A stretch of 28,592 bases of DNA from CAZQKE01 sp964593865 (GCA_964593865.1 CAZQKE010000077.1:1-28592); one strand, 5' to 3'. Counted from the first letter of the stretch, positions 1 through 7,504 are shown. Translations and numbers: made by a program. Notes: generated from the letters alone by a model not told the origin.

Positions 1-1074
1 GTGTTGAATCTGGTGTTGGTGCTCAGCCTGATGTTGAGTGCGGTTGCCTTTGCCGCCGATGACATTCAGGGCGCGGCCTATGACTATTTCAACGGCGGGA
101 CCAAGAACATCACCGCCGACGTGCTCCATGACAACATGGACCAGTATTATGTTGTGGATGTTCGCAGCAAAGAGGATTTTGAAAAGGGGCACATCCCCGG
201 TGCGACCTGGGTTGATCCCAAGACCTTCTTCAGCCAGGACAACCTGGACAAGTTGCCCTCGGACAAGCCCATCGTCGTCTATTGCTACACCGGCCAGACC
301 GCCAGCCAGGTTGTCTCTGTGCTGCGCATGATGGGCTACGACGCCTACAACCTGCTCTTTGGCTTTGGCTCCTGGACGATGAACGCCGATGCCGGCAGCA
401 AATGGTTCGACGAAACAAAATCCGGCTTTGACTATCCTACCGAGAGCGGTGCGGTTGCCGAGGCCGCCGTCGTCCATGACCTGCCTACGCCGCTGGCCGA
501 TACCATCCAGGCTGCCGCCGACGCCTATTTCAGCGGCGGGACCAAGAACATCACCGCCGATGCCCTCTATGACAACCTGAACGACGGCGACACCAGCAAC
601 GATCCCTTTATCCTCAGCGTCCGCTCGGCGGAGGACTTTGAAAAGGGCCACATCCCCGGCGCCATCAACATCGCCCCCGGCGAACTGTTCATCCAGACCA
701 ACTTGCAGCGGCTGCCCGCCGACAAGCAGCTCGTCGTTTACTGCTACACCGGCCAGACCGCCAGCCAGGTCACTTCGGCCCTGCGGTTGCTGGGCTATGA
801 CGCCTACAACCTCAAGTTCGGTATGCAGGCCTGGACGATGGACAAGGATGTGCGGGTCAAGTATTTCAATCCGGAAAAGCACTCCTTCGACTATGCCTTT
901 GAGGGCACGGCGGCCACCGGCGCAGCCGAAGAGACCACGCCCGCCGAAAGCACCGCGCCGGAAACCATGCCCACCACCGGCGGCGTGCCCTTCCCCGTGG
1001 AAGGTCTGCTCATCGGCTTTGGCGCCCTGACCGCCGGGGCCGGGCTGTACCTGCGCCGCCGCAAAGCGGCCTAG
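1..1074 (+). CDS. Exported tandem rhodanese-domain protein with sortase-like C-terminal anchor (5' end probably cut)
   Basis: Two rhodanese homology domains lie at about residues 30-137 and 175-290. Each carries the same active-site loop VVYCYTGQTAS, with the presumed persulfide-carrying Cys at 95 and 248. The domains are clearly an internal duplication: GGTKNITAD and FEKGHIPGA occur in both. The N-terminus is a hydrophobic, signal-peptide-like stretch ending AFAA, but it lacks the usual positive charges, so the real start is probably upstream of the window and the GTG at base 1 is provisional. The C-terminus has MPTTGG (323-328), a hydrophobic helix and RRRK, the layout of an LPXTG-type cell-wall sorting signal. 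Inference: a surface-anchored sulfurtransferase or sulfur/selenium-binding protein. It sits 82 bp upstream of the multiheme cytochrome gene, probably on the same transcript. Confidence 0.85.
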   Translation: MLNLVLVLSLMLSAVAFAADDIQGAAYDYFNGGTKNITADVLHDNMDQYYVVDVRSKEDFEKGHIPGATWVDPKTFFSQDNLDKLPSDKPIVVYCYTGQTASQVVSVLRMMGYDAYNLLFGFGSWTMNADAGSKWFDETKSGFDYPTESGAVAEAAVVHDLPTPLADTIQAAADAYFSGGTKNITADALYDNLNDGDTSNDPFILSVRSAEDFEKGHIPGAINIAPGELFIQTNLQRLPADKQLVVYCYTGQTASQVTSALRLLGYDAYNLKFGMQAWTMDKDVRVKYFNPEKHSFDYAFEGTAATGAAEETTPAESTAPETMPTTGGVPFPVEGLLIGFGALTAGAGLYLRRRKAA

Positions 1075-1084
1075 CTTGAATCAA

Positions 1085-1132
1085 AGACCTGACGGGTCGC
1101 GAACGTTGGTCCGTCCGCGACCTGTCAGGTCT
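1085..1132. repeat. Intergenic inverted repeat, CTGACAG/CTGTCAG family
   Basis: Arms at 1085-1101 and 1116-1132 are 17 nt long and differ at one position that can still pair as G-U; the loop is 14 nt. The core AGACCTGAC/GTCAGGTCT also appears at 9131-9163 in another intergenic space, so this is a dispersed palindromic element. It lies between the rhodanese and cytochrome genes and would form a strong hairpin in the transcript. Confidence 0.75.
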
Positions 1133-1156
1133 CCAATCCGACCTGGAGAGAGGCTG

Positions 1157-1498
1157 ATGGACACGAAAACCTTGTTGGCCAAAGGAGCCGGAGGATTGCT
1201 CATTGCGGGTTTGCTGTTCCTGGCGGCCCTGACCTTGAGCGGCTGCGCCGAACCGGAGGCCATCGCCGCCGTACCGCCCACGGCCACCGTCTACGCACCG
1301 CCGCCCACAGAGGCCCCGACGCCGACACCGGGACCGACACCGGCGGCCCTGCACTTCCCCTTGCCCGCGCCGACGAGCGAATCCGTCGAACGGCCCGATA
1401 GCCAGAACTGTGTGGATTGCCACACCGACGAAGAAACGCTCAAGGCCACGGCCAAAGAGGAGGAGGTCAAAGAATCCCTCTCCGAAGGCGAGGGTTGA
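1157..1498 (+). CDS. Multiheme cytochrome c lipoprotein, N-terminal part up to an in-frame TGA
   Basis: The start is the ATG at 1157, preceded by GGAGAGAGG. The product begins with a charged N-terminus, a hydrophobic helix and the lipobox LSGC, so it should be an exported lipoprotein. A Pro/Thr/Ala-rich linker follows, then one heme-binding motif CVDCH (Cys85, Cys88, His89), then an acidic stretch ending SEGEG before TGA at 1496-1498. Reading straight through the TGA in the same frame continues into the nine-heme-motif segment at 1517-2623 without any frameshift. As a free 113-residue protein it would be a lipoprotein with a single heme site. I think it is the N-terminal part of one 488-residue cytochrome, with residue 114 encoded by TGA (Sec, Trp by error, or a true nonsense mutation). 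Confidence 0.7.
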   Translation: MDTKTLLAKGAGGLLIAGLLFLAALTLSGCAEPEAIAAVPPTATVYAPPPTEAPTPTPGPTPAALHFPLPAPTSESVERPDSQNCVDCHTDEETLKATAKEEEVKESLSEGEG

Positions 1499-1507
1499 GG
1501 AGGCGAA

Positions 1508-1526
1508 GTACCTCCGTTGGAGGTAT
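1508..1526 (+). promoter_or_regulatory. Hairpin just after the in-frame TGA; candidate bacterial SECIS-like element
   Basis: Bases 1509-1515 pair with 1519-1525 (seven Watson-Crick pairs), plus a G1508-U1526 wobble, leaving the tri-loop GUU at 1516-1518. The loop begins with G and lies 17 nt after the TGA. From memory, the published general model of bacterial SECIS elements wants a short apical loop with G in its first two positions, about 16-37 nt after the UGA; this fits. A competing pairing exists between 1499-1503 and 1511-1515. Two of the three GTA valine codons that I count in the whole 1157-2623 reading frame lie in or beside this hairpin, which may reflect constraint on the RNA. Confidence 0.4.
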
Positions 1527-2623
1527 GGGAAAAGGTCATCCTCAATCAGGAATCCTTCTTTGAGACGATGCACGAGCGGTACGGCTGCATCACCTGTCAC
1601 GGCGGCGTGAGCGGCACCGACGACAAAGAGGCCGCCCATGAGGGCCTGGTCCGCGATCCGCCTTCTGCCAAAGCGTGTGCCGTCTGCCACCCGGAACAAG
1701 CGGCTACCGAGGGCCAAAGCCTGCACGCCAACCTGCAGGGCTACTGGACCGTCCTGGAAGCCCGCAGCGCGCCTGACAAAATGGCCCAGATCCGACTGGT
1801 CATGGAGAACCACTGCGAAAAATGCCACTCTTCCTGCGGCCAATGTCATGTCAGCCGACCGACCAACGTGGGCGGGGGCCTGCTGACCGGGCACAACTAC
1901 AAGAAGCTGCCGCCCATGAACCTGACCTGCACCGCCTGCCACGGCAGCCGCATCCAGGACGAATACAAGGGCAAGAACGAAGGCGTCCGGGCCGATGTCC
2001 ACTGGATCAAGGCGGGGATGCCCTGCTTTGATTGCCACACCGCCGACGAGATGCACGGCGCGTTGGGCGAATTCAACCACCGCTACGATGGGCCGGTCAC
2101 ACCCAGCTGCTCCGCCACGGGGCTGGGCAAAGAATGCCACGCCGACATGCCCCTGGCCCCCGAAATCGAGCAGCACGACGAAACCCACCTGGAGGCCTTA
2201 AGCTGCCAGGCTTGCCACTCCACCACCTACAAGAACTGCTTCAACTGCCACGTGGGGCAAAAGGACGGCGAGGTGTATTTCAAGACCGATCCGGTGCAGA
2301 TGACCTTCAAGATCGGCCTCAACCCGCGCCGGAGCGCAGAGCGGCCCTGGAAATACGTGCCGCTGCGCCATGTGCCCGTCGCCCGCGATTCCTTCGCCTA
2401 CTACGGTCAGGACCTGTTGCCTAACTTTGACGCCCTGCCCACCTGGAAATACGCCACGCCCCACAACATCCAGCGCATCACGCCCCAGACCGAAAGCTGC
2501 AACGCCTGCCACGGCAACGCCGAATTCTTCCTGACCGCCGATGACGTGCTGCCCGACGAAATGGAAGCCAACAAGGATGTGATCGTGTCCCAGGTCCCGG
2601 AAGCGGTGGAAGAAGGGCAATGA
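1517..2623 (+). CDS. Multiheme cytochrome c, main part downstream of the in-frame TGA
   Basis: This segment holds nine CxxCH heme motifs (CITCH, CAVCH, CEKCH, CGQCH, CTACH, CFDCH, CQACH, CFNCH, CNACH) and a tenth, unusual CX8CH (CSATGLGKECH). With CVDCH upstream, the joined protein has ten standard sites. Hemes are attached outside the cytoplasmic membrane, yet this segment has no signal peptide and no good start: the first possible initiator is TTG at 1517, 13 nt from the nearest GGAGG. It is in the same frame as the lipoprotein at 1157-1498, so I infer it is normally made as the C-terminal part of that protein. Likely role: electron transfer at the outer face of the membrane, perhaps to a sulfur, selenium or other oxyanion substrate; the sequence does not show which. 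Confidence 0.8.
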   Translation: MEVWEKVILNQESFFETMHERYGCITCHGGVSGTDDKEAAHEGLVRDPPSAKACAVCHPEQAATEGQSLHANLQGYWTVLEARSAPDKMAQIRLVMENHCEKCHSSCGQCHVSRPTNVGGGLLTGHNYKKLPPMNLTCTACHGSRIQDEYKGKNEGVRADVHWIKAGMPCFDCHTADEMHGALGEFNHRYDGPVTPSCSATGLGKECHADMPLAPEIEQHDETHLEALSCQACHSTTYKNCFNCHVGQKDGEVYFKTDPVQMTFKIGLNPRRSAERPWKYVPLRHVPVARDSFAYYGQDLLPNFDALPTWKYATPHNIQRITPQTESCNACHGNAEFFLTADDVLPDEMEANKDVIVSQVPEAVEEGQ

Positions 2624-2643
2624 ACCTATCCCTTCACCGACCC

Positions 2644-2674
2644 AAAGGCCCCCACGCGCTGCGTGGGGGCCTTT
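2644..2674 (+). terminator. Hairpin terminator after the cytochrome gene
   Basis: A perfect 14-bp stem (2644-2657 with 2661-2674) with a 3-nt loop starts 20 bp after the cytochrome stop. The stem ends in CCUUU but only a short U run follows. It sits between convergent transcription units, so it may serve both strands. Confidence 0.7.
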
Positions 2675-2713
2675 CGTGTCCCCGGCTCCGGGCCGACGCC
2701 GTGGCCGCCGGTG

Positions 2714-2947
2714 TCAGGCCTCCGGGCCGAGGGAGATCTCCCCTTCCAGGTAGGCCAGACGGGATAAAGCACGCCGATATTCGTGCGGGCAGGAAGGACA
2801 ACGCTCCAACCGCCGTTGCACCAGGGGCAGCAGGTCCGGTCCACCGTGGGCCAGCAGATCGGCATAGTACTCCATCACGGCAAAGCACTCATCGCAACTC
2901 AGGTTCGATGGATCTTCCAGCAAGAGCTGCCACAATGCTTTGACCAT
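2714..2947 (-). CDS. Small protein with two CxxC pairs (zf-HC2/anti-sigma-like zinc finger)
   Basis: This 77-residue protein starts 5 bp after the stop of the flavin oxidoreductase gene, so the two are probably translated together. It has Cys18-x2-Cys21 and Cys50-x2-Cys53 separated by a mostly helical stretch (CDECFAVMEYYADLL ... ERCPSC). The spacing resembles the zinc-binding N-terminal domains of anti-sigma factors, but there is no membrane segment and no sigma factor gene nearby. It could be a metal-binding partner or regulator of the flavoenzyme. The function is unknown; that it is a real gene is supported by tight coupling and the ordered Cys pairs. Confidence 0.65.
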   Translation of the reverse strand: MVKALWQLLLEDPSNLSCDECFAVMEYYADLLAHGGPDLLPLVQRRLERCPSCPHEYRRALSRLAYLEGEISLGPEA

Positions 2948-2952
2948 CGGCC

Positions 2953-4881
2953 TTATACGCTCATCCCCACTTCCAAGCCTGCCAGGATGGCCTCCAGAGC
3001 TTTGTGCGGCTCCGCCGCATCCCCGATGACGTACAGATTCGGTCGGCCTTTTAGCTCATCGGCCAGCCGGTGATTCGCCCGCGCCCCTACGGCCATGACC
3101 ACGGTTTCCACAGGGAAAGAGACCTCCCGACCGTCCTGCTCGGCGGTGACGCGATCACGGCTCAGGCGCAGGACTTTGGTGTTGACCTTGATCTCCACAC
3201 CTTGCTGCTTCAGCCGCTTGAGGAGCATTGCCTTGGGCAGAGGGTCTAGATCGCCGCCGACGGACGGCAGCATCTCAACAACGGTGACCCGGATGCCCTG
3301 GGCGGATAAAAAGTCTGCCGTCTCCAGGCCCACCAGCCCACCGCCGACGACCAGTGCACTCTCCGTCGTTACTTTGGCCTCCCCCTGCAGCAAAGCATGA
3401 GCCGTTACCCACCGGGCCTCGTCCAGGCCGGGGAAGGGAATGATGATCGGCTCGCCGCCGGTTGCGATAATGACCACTTCGGGGTCCAACTCTTCCACCA
3501 TCTGAGGTGTCACTTTGGTATTGAGGCGGATGTCTACACCGTTGCGTCGGGCCTGCTCCGCCAAGTAGCGGATGGCATCCTCCAGGTCCTCTTTGTGGGG
3601 AGGACGGGTGGCCAGCTCAAACTGACCGCCCAGATAAGAGTTCTTTTCATACAGCGTCACCCGGTGGCCGCGCCGGGCGGCTACCAGGGCCGCCTCCAAC
3701 CCCGCCGGTCCGCCACCGACGACCATGATCTGACGTGGTTGCTCTGCCGGTGTGATGCGGATCTTCCACTCGCGGCCGGTCAGGGGGTTGATAAGGCAAG
3801 ATGTGCCGTGCCCCTGGCGCAGCTCGGCCAAGCAGCCCTGGTGGCAGGCAGCGCAGAGCAGGATCGCTTCGTCGTCACCTGCTTCCGCTTTGCGCACCCA
3901 ATCGGGGTCGGCCAAGAAGGCCCGCCCCAACCCGATCCAATCGGCTTGGCCCTGGGCCAACGCTTCGCGGGCCACATCGGGGCTGCGGATGCGTCCCGCC
4001 ACGGCGAGAGGGATGCCGACCCGCCGGCGGATGGCGGCGGCCATGGGCAATAGGTTGGCTTTGGGCGTGCCGGTGGGGTAAAGGCAAAAGGGAACCGATT
4101 CGCACATGGTCCCGGAGGTGATGCTCAGGGCGTCGGCGCCCATCGCTTCCAGGGCGGGGGCCAGGGTCAAGGCGTCATCCAAAGTCAGCCCACCCTCAAC
4201 ATAATCCTGGGCGTTCATGCGCACCACCAGGGGAAACTCCTCACCTACCGCCTGCCGCACGGCGGCCAGAACTTCCCGGCCAAAGCGCAGACGGTTCTCC
4301 CAACTACCGCCGTATTCGTCCTCGCGCCGGTTGGAACGGGGAGAAAGAAACTGGTGGATGAGGTAGCCGTGGCTAAAAGGGATCTCAACGGCGTCGAACC
4401 CGGCTTCCCGGGCGCGGCGGGCGGCCTGGGCAAAAGCGTCTACCATCTCGGCGATCTCGCCGGTGGTCAGCGGTCGGGGGGTGATGCCGTTGGCCGGGCA
4501 GGGCACGGCGGAAGCCGAAACCCGTTCGCCTTCGGGGACCAATTTGGGGTTGGCCGCCCGTCCGGCGTGGTTGATGTGGGCCATAATCCGCCCCCCTGCC
4601 TCGTGGACGGCATCGGTCAGATGGCGCAATCCGGCGATCAGGTCGTCATCGTAGATGCCCAACTGGGTGGGGATTTCGCGCCCGTTGCGCAAGATATACA
4701 TGGGTTCACTGACCATAAGACCTACGCCGCCCTCGGCCCGGCGAGCATAAAAGGCCAGGTGACGCTCGGTTACCTGGCCGTCAGGCGTGGCATAACCCAA
4801 TTTTACGGCGGTCATCAGCACCCGGTTGGGCAAGGTCAGGCTGCCCAACCGGAGTGGCCGAAAGAGGATGTTGCCGGACAT
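2953..4881 (-). CDS. FMN/[4Fe-4S]/FAD-dependent NAD(P)H oxidoreductase (old yellow enzyme / 2,4-dienoyl-CoA reductase family)
   Basis: The start at 4881 (MSGNILF) is preceded by AAGGAG. The N-terminal 330 residues form the old-yellow-enzyme TIM barrel, with the family signature SHGYLIHQFLSPRSNRR and INHAGR. A [4Fe-4S] motif C343-x2-C346-x3-C350-x11-C362 follows. The C-terminal half has two Rossmann motifs, GGGPAG near 390 and VVGGGLVGLE, for FAD and NAD(P)H. The 642-residue length and domain order match 2,4-dienoyl-CoA reductase, 2-enoate reductase and trimethylamine dehydrogenase. Such enzymes reduce alpha,beta-unsaturated carbonyl compounds in the cytoplasm; the substrate here cannot be told from sequence. 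It is the middle gene of a three-gene operon (5943 to 2714). Confidence 0.92.
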   Translation of the reverse strand: MSGNILFRPLRLGSLTLPNRVLMTAVKLGYATPDGQVTERHLAFYARRAEGGVGLMVSEPMYILRNGREIPTQLGIYDDDLIAGLRHLTDAVHEAGGRIMAHINHAGRAANPKLVPEGERVSASAVPCPANGITPRPLTTGEIAEMVDAFAQAARRAREAGFDAVEIPFSHGYLIHQFLSPRSNRREDEYGGSWENRLRFGREVLAAVRQAVGEEFPLVVRMNAQDYVEGGLTLDDALTLAPALEAMGADALSITSGTMCESVPFCLYPTGTPKANLLPMAAAIRRRVGIPLAVAGRIRSPDVAREALAQGQADWIGLGRAFLADPDWVRKAEAGDDEAILLCAACHQGCLAELRQGHGTSCLINPLTGREWKIRITPAEQPRQIMVVGGGPAGLEAALVAARRGHRVTLYEKNSYLGGQFELATRPPHKEDLEDAIRYLAEQARRNGVDIRLNTKVTPQMVEELDPEVVIIATGGEPIIIPFPGLDEARWVTAHALLQGEAKVTTESALVVGGGLVGLETADFLSAQGIRVTVVEMLPSVGGDLDPLPKAMLLKRLKQQGVEIKVNTKVLRLSRDRVTAEQDGREVSFPVETVVMAVGARANHRLADELKGRPNLYVIGDAAEPHKALEAILAGLEVGMSV

Positions 4882-4905
4882 GATATTCTCCTTGCAAGTC
4901 AATTG

Positions 4906-5943
4906 TTAGCGGAGCAGGGTTGGCTCAACCCGTTCACCGTTGGGGTCCAGCACACCCAGCCCCAGATTTTGCGCTTCATTCTCTACGATCCGATACACGC
5001 GCAGCCCAAAGAGGTAAAAGAGGAAGGGCGGGGTAATCCCCTGCTCTTCCAACTGCCGGACAAAGCCGGGCGAGTGCAACCGCCGATGCCAGCGGCGCAA
5101 CTCTTTGAGCCGGGCACGGGCTTTGGCCTCGACCAACACCCACACCCGTTCGCCTTCCGGCGTTTCGGCGGGTAGAACTATGTCTACCTCACCATCCAGG
5201 TCCAGGGCACGGGGCCGTTCCAAGCAACGATAGCCCTTCTGTTCCAAGACATACATCACCGTATCCTGAGCATCTACTTCGGTGTCCACGCCCAGAGCGT
5301 TGTCCAGAACCCCTAGACGGTGCTCCACTCCGCCCAGGCGGCGCTCCACCCCATCCAGGCGATGCTCTACTCCGTCCAGGCGGCGCTCTACTCCGTCCAA
5401 ACGGTGCTCCACCCTCTCTAGGCGGTCTTCCACCCCGTCCAGACGGTGTTCTACCCGGCTCAGGCGTTCCTCAAACTTGCGTTGGGTGGCCACCAGCAAG
5501 GCGATCTGCTCTTCGGTGTGCTTTTGGGCTTCGGCCAGCTCGGCAACGGTCGCTTCCAGGCGCGTCAGTCGCTCCTCGGCGTGCTTTTGGGCTTCGGCCA
5601 GTTCTTCGACGCGCAGCTCGGTGCGCTTTTGGGCTTCGGCCAGTTCTTCAACACGCTCCTCAGTACGCTTTTGGGCCTCGGCCAGTTCTTCAACACGCAG
5701 TTCGGTACGCTCCTGGGCTTCGATCAGCTCGGCAACGCGCTCCTCGGTACGCTTCTGGGCCTCGGCCAGTTCCCGGAGGGTTGTCTCCACCCAATCGGGC
5801 ACCGGAGCCGGTTGCGCGGCCCAGGCGGTCTGAAAGCGGTGCTCCCAGTTCCGCACCAGGTCCCGGCTGTGCTCCTGGAACACCTGGGATGCGATTTCGC
5901 GCACCTGCCGGATGGCTTCCGGTGTCAATGCTTGGATCGTCAT
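4906..5943 (-). CDS. Coiled-coil protein with C-terminal PD-(D/E)XK-like domain (DUF3782-like)
   Basis: Start at 5943 follows a strong AGGAGG. After a short N-terminal domain (1-55), residues about 57-215 are a long coiled coil built of two repeat types: a 14-residue unit of the ELAEAQKRTEERVE kind, then heptads of the VEHRLDG kind. The last 130 residues contain GEVDIV (Asp254) and VEAKAR (Glu272, Lys274), spaced as in the PD-(D/E)XK nuclease superfamily, followed by helix-rich sequence. Similar proteins are common and multicopy in cyanobacteria and Chloroflexota; their function is unresolved. It is the first gene after a consensus promoter and lies 24 bp upstream of the flavoenzyme gene. Confidence 0.8.
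   Translation of the reverse strand: MTIQALTPEAIRQVREIASQVFQEHSRDLVRNWEHRFQTAWAAQPAPVPDWVETTLRELAEAQKRTEERVAELIEAQERTELRVEELAEAQKRTEERVEELAEAQKRTELRVEELAEAQKHAEERLTRLEATVAELAEAQKHTEEQIALLVATQRKFEERLSRVEHRLDGVEDRLERVEHRLDGVERRLDGVEHRLDGVERRLGGVEHRLGVLDNALGVDTEVDAQDTVMYVLEQKGYRCLERPRALDLDGEVDIVLPAETPEGERVWVLVEAKARARLKELRRWHRRLHSPGFVRQLEEQGITPPFLFYLFGLRVYRIVENEAQNLGLGVLDPNGERVEPTLLR
5290..5470 (-). repeat. In-gene 21-bp tandem repeat encoding heptads
   Basis: About eight imperfect 21-bp units encode V-E-x-R-L-x-G heptads of the coiled coil. The phase is kept, so copy-number changes would lengthen or shorten the rod without breaking the frame. Confidence 0.7.
5510..5775 (-). repeat. In-gene 42-bp tandem repeat encoding 14-residue coiled-coil units
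   Basis: Imperfect 42-bp units encode LAEAQKRTEERVEE-type segments. Several are near-identical at the DNA level (for example around 5590-5715), which suggests recent duplication or gene conversion within the gene. Confidence 0.7.
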
Positions 5944-5963
5944 GGCATCATCCTCCTGCCACC

Positions 5964-5992
5964 ATTATAGTCCAGGATTCGGCTCCGGTCAA
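5964..5992 (-). promoter_or_regulatory. Sigma-70 promoter for the coiled-coil/flavoenzyme operon
   Basis: On the minus strand TTGACC (5987-5992) and TATAAT (5964-5969) are separated by exactly 17 bp. The start codon at 5943 is about 20 bp from the -10, so the leader is very short. The -35 overlaps the stop codon of the upstream antiporter gene. Confidence 0.75.
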
Positions 5993-7293
5993 GGGGCGAA
6001 TCGGGACCGGGTGTTCGTCGCAGCAAGACAGGCTTCATCCCCATCAGGACAAGGGGGCGCGCTATCCAGAGCAGCAAGAGACGCTCCTCGGCCGATCTCT
6101 CCGGCGCGGCCGATGGCGAATTTGACCAGGATCGGCCCGGCGATCTGGACGACCAGGGTGGTGGCGGTGATGACGTTGACGACGTTACGGCCCAGCAGGT
6201 CGCCCGCTTCCCCATACGCGCCAAAGCGATAGGAGATAGATAAGGCCAAGCCCACGGCGACTCCGGCTTGGGAGAGCAGGCCAAAGCCCAGGTAGTTGCG
6301 CACAACAGAGGGCGCCCGACCCAGCCAGCCGCCCAACCAGGCACCACCCATTTTGCCCACTGTGCGCAAGAGCAGATACGCCAGGCCCAGCAGGCCGATC
6401 CCGGCCAGGACCCGGATCTGCAAGCGGGCACCCACCAGGACGAAAAAGAGGATATACGCCAGCGGTCCAACCCGTTCGACCACGCAGTGGGCGTATTGGC
6501 TGTTGTCGCCTTTGAGGTTGGCAACGACGAGGCCCATGGTCATCGTGGCCAGGATCAAGGACAGGCCCAGGGAGGTGGCCAGCCCGGCGGCAAAGAGCAC
6601 CGTGCCGACGATAAAGCCACAAACGGCGTGCTGGTGTTTCAGGCGGTTCAGCATCCATTGGAACGGCACACCGACGACAACGCCCAACAGCACCGCACCA
6701 CCGATTTCGCGCAGGGGGAGGAGAAGCATCTGGCCCCAGGGCAACCGACCGCTGTGGGCCAGCAGGGATTCGGCTGTCACCAGGGCAAAGCTGAACAGCA
6801 GCAGGGCCAGGGCATCATCCAGACCAACCACCGCCAGCAGCGTGGTTGTCAGCGGTCCTTTGGCCCGGTACTCGGCCAACACGTCCACAGTGGCCGCCGG
6901 TGCCGTAGCCGAAGCCAACGCCCCAAAGATGAGGGCCAGGGGCAAGGACCGGGTCAGGAGATAGACGCCCGCCGTGACCAGCAAAAAGGTCCCCACCCCC
7001 TCACTCAGGACGATGGCCAGGATGGTGCGCCCCAATCGGCGGAGGTCACTCAAGCGTAGATGCGATCCCATGTCAAAGCCGATGAGGCCCAGGGCGATTT
7101 CGATGATAAAGTTCAGGTCATGGACCAGGGAGAGGGGAATGATGTTAAGAAAGGACGATCCAAGCAGTACACCGACCAGAATAAAGCCAACCACCTGGGG
7201 CACACCCAGGCGTTGCACTCCTTTGCTGCCCAGGTAAGCGGACATGATAACCAGGCCAACCACGGCCAGGGTGTCCGGTTGGAACGGCTCCAT
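5989..7293 (-). CDS. Cation/proton antiporter, CPA2 (KefB/NapA-like) membrane domain
   Basis: This 434-residue protein is almost entirely hydrophobic, with about a dozen membrane segments. Family features include VPQVVGFILVGVLLG near the start, an early LGLIGFDMGSHL helix and the ATAPAATVDVL stretch followed by VVGLDDALALLLFS, which contains the acidic residues expected in the transport core. There is no C-terminal TrkA-N nucleotide-binding domain, unlike full-length KefB. I chose ATG 7293 (MEPFQP), preceded by GGGAAGG; an in-frame GTG at 7338 would add 15 residues but has poor ribosome-binding spacing. Likely role: exchange of Na+ or K+ for protons across the cytoplasmic membrane. The ion is not predictable. 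Confidence 0.88.
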   Translation of the reverse strand: MEPFQPDTLAVVGLVIMSAYLGSKGVQRLGVPQVVGFILVGVLLGSSFLNIIPLSLVHDLNFIIEIALGLIGFDMGSHLRLSDLRRLGRTILAIVLSEGVGTFLLVTAGVYLLTRSLPLALIFGALASATAPAATVDVLAEYRAKGPLTTTLLAVVGLDDALALLLFSFALVTAESLLAHSGRLPWGQMLLLPLREIGGAVLLGVVVGVPFQWMLNRLKHQHAVCGFIVGTVLFAAGLATSLGLSLILATMTMGLVVANLKGDNSQYAHCVVERVGPLAYILFFVLVGARLQIRVLAGIGLLGLAYLLLRTVGKMGGAWLGGWLGRAPSVVRNYLGFGLLSQAGVAVGLALSISYRFGAYGEAGDLLGRNVVNVITATTLVVQIAGPILVKFAIGRAGEIGRGASLAALDSAPPCPDGDEACLAATNTRSRFAP

Positions 7294-7336
7294 CGCCTTC
7301 CCGCCTATTTCTACTCCGAAAATAACCGCCGTCTTC

Positions 7337-7475
7337 ACCCTCCCGCAGGTTCAAGCGGGCCTGCGGCCCGCCAACCGGCGGGAGGGTTCCCGCGCGGGAT
7401 TTTCGTCCCTGCTGGTGAGCCAGGGACCATGTTGACTTAAATCTGACAGATTGCCAAGATCTATCGGATCTATAA
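7337..7475. repeat. Cluster of intergenic palindromes (no gene)
   Basis: The space between the antiporter and the methyltransferase holds nested palindromes: outer arms 7337-7346/7378-7387, an inner GCGGGC/GCCCGC pair at 7355-7371, a hairpin 7405-7411/7421-7427, AATCT-GAC-AGATT at 7440-7452 and AGATC/GATCT at 7457-7471. The AATCTGACAGATT part resembles a diverged copy of the CTGACAG element at 1085 and 9131. I see no gene and no convincing promoter here. Confidence 0.55.
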
Positions 7476-7504
7476 TCCCAAGCTCAAGTTCATGCGGGCA
7501 AAGA

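Noticed and set aside
1010..2188. Long open frame of 392 codons on the minus strand
   Set aside because: It lies opposite the cytochrome genes, whose heme motifs are real; the frame has no recognisable domain and is a shadow caused by high GC content.
5290..5775. Regular repeats that could suggest a CRISPR array
   Set aside because: Units are contiguous 21- and 42-bp in-frame repeats without spacers and encode a coiled coil; no cas genes are present.
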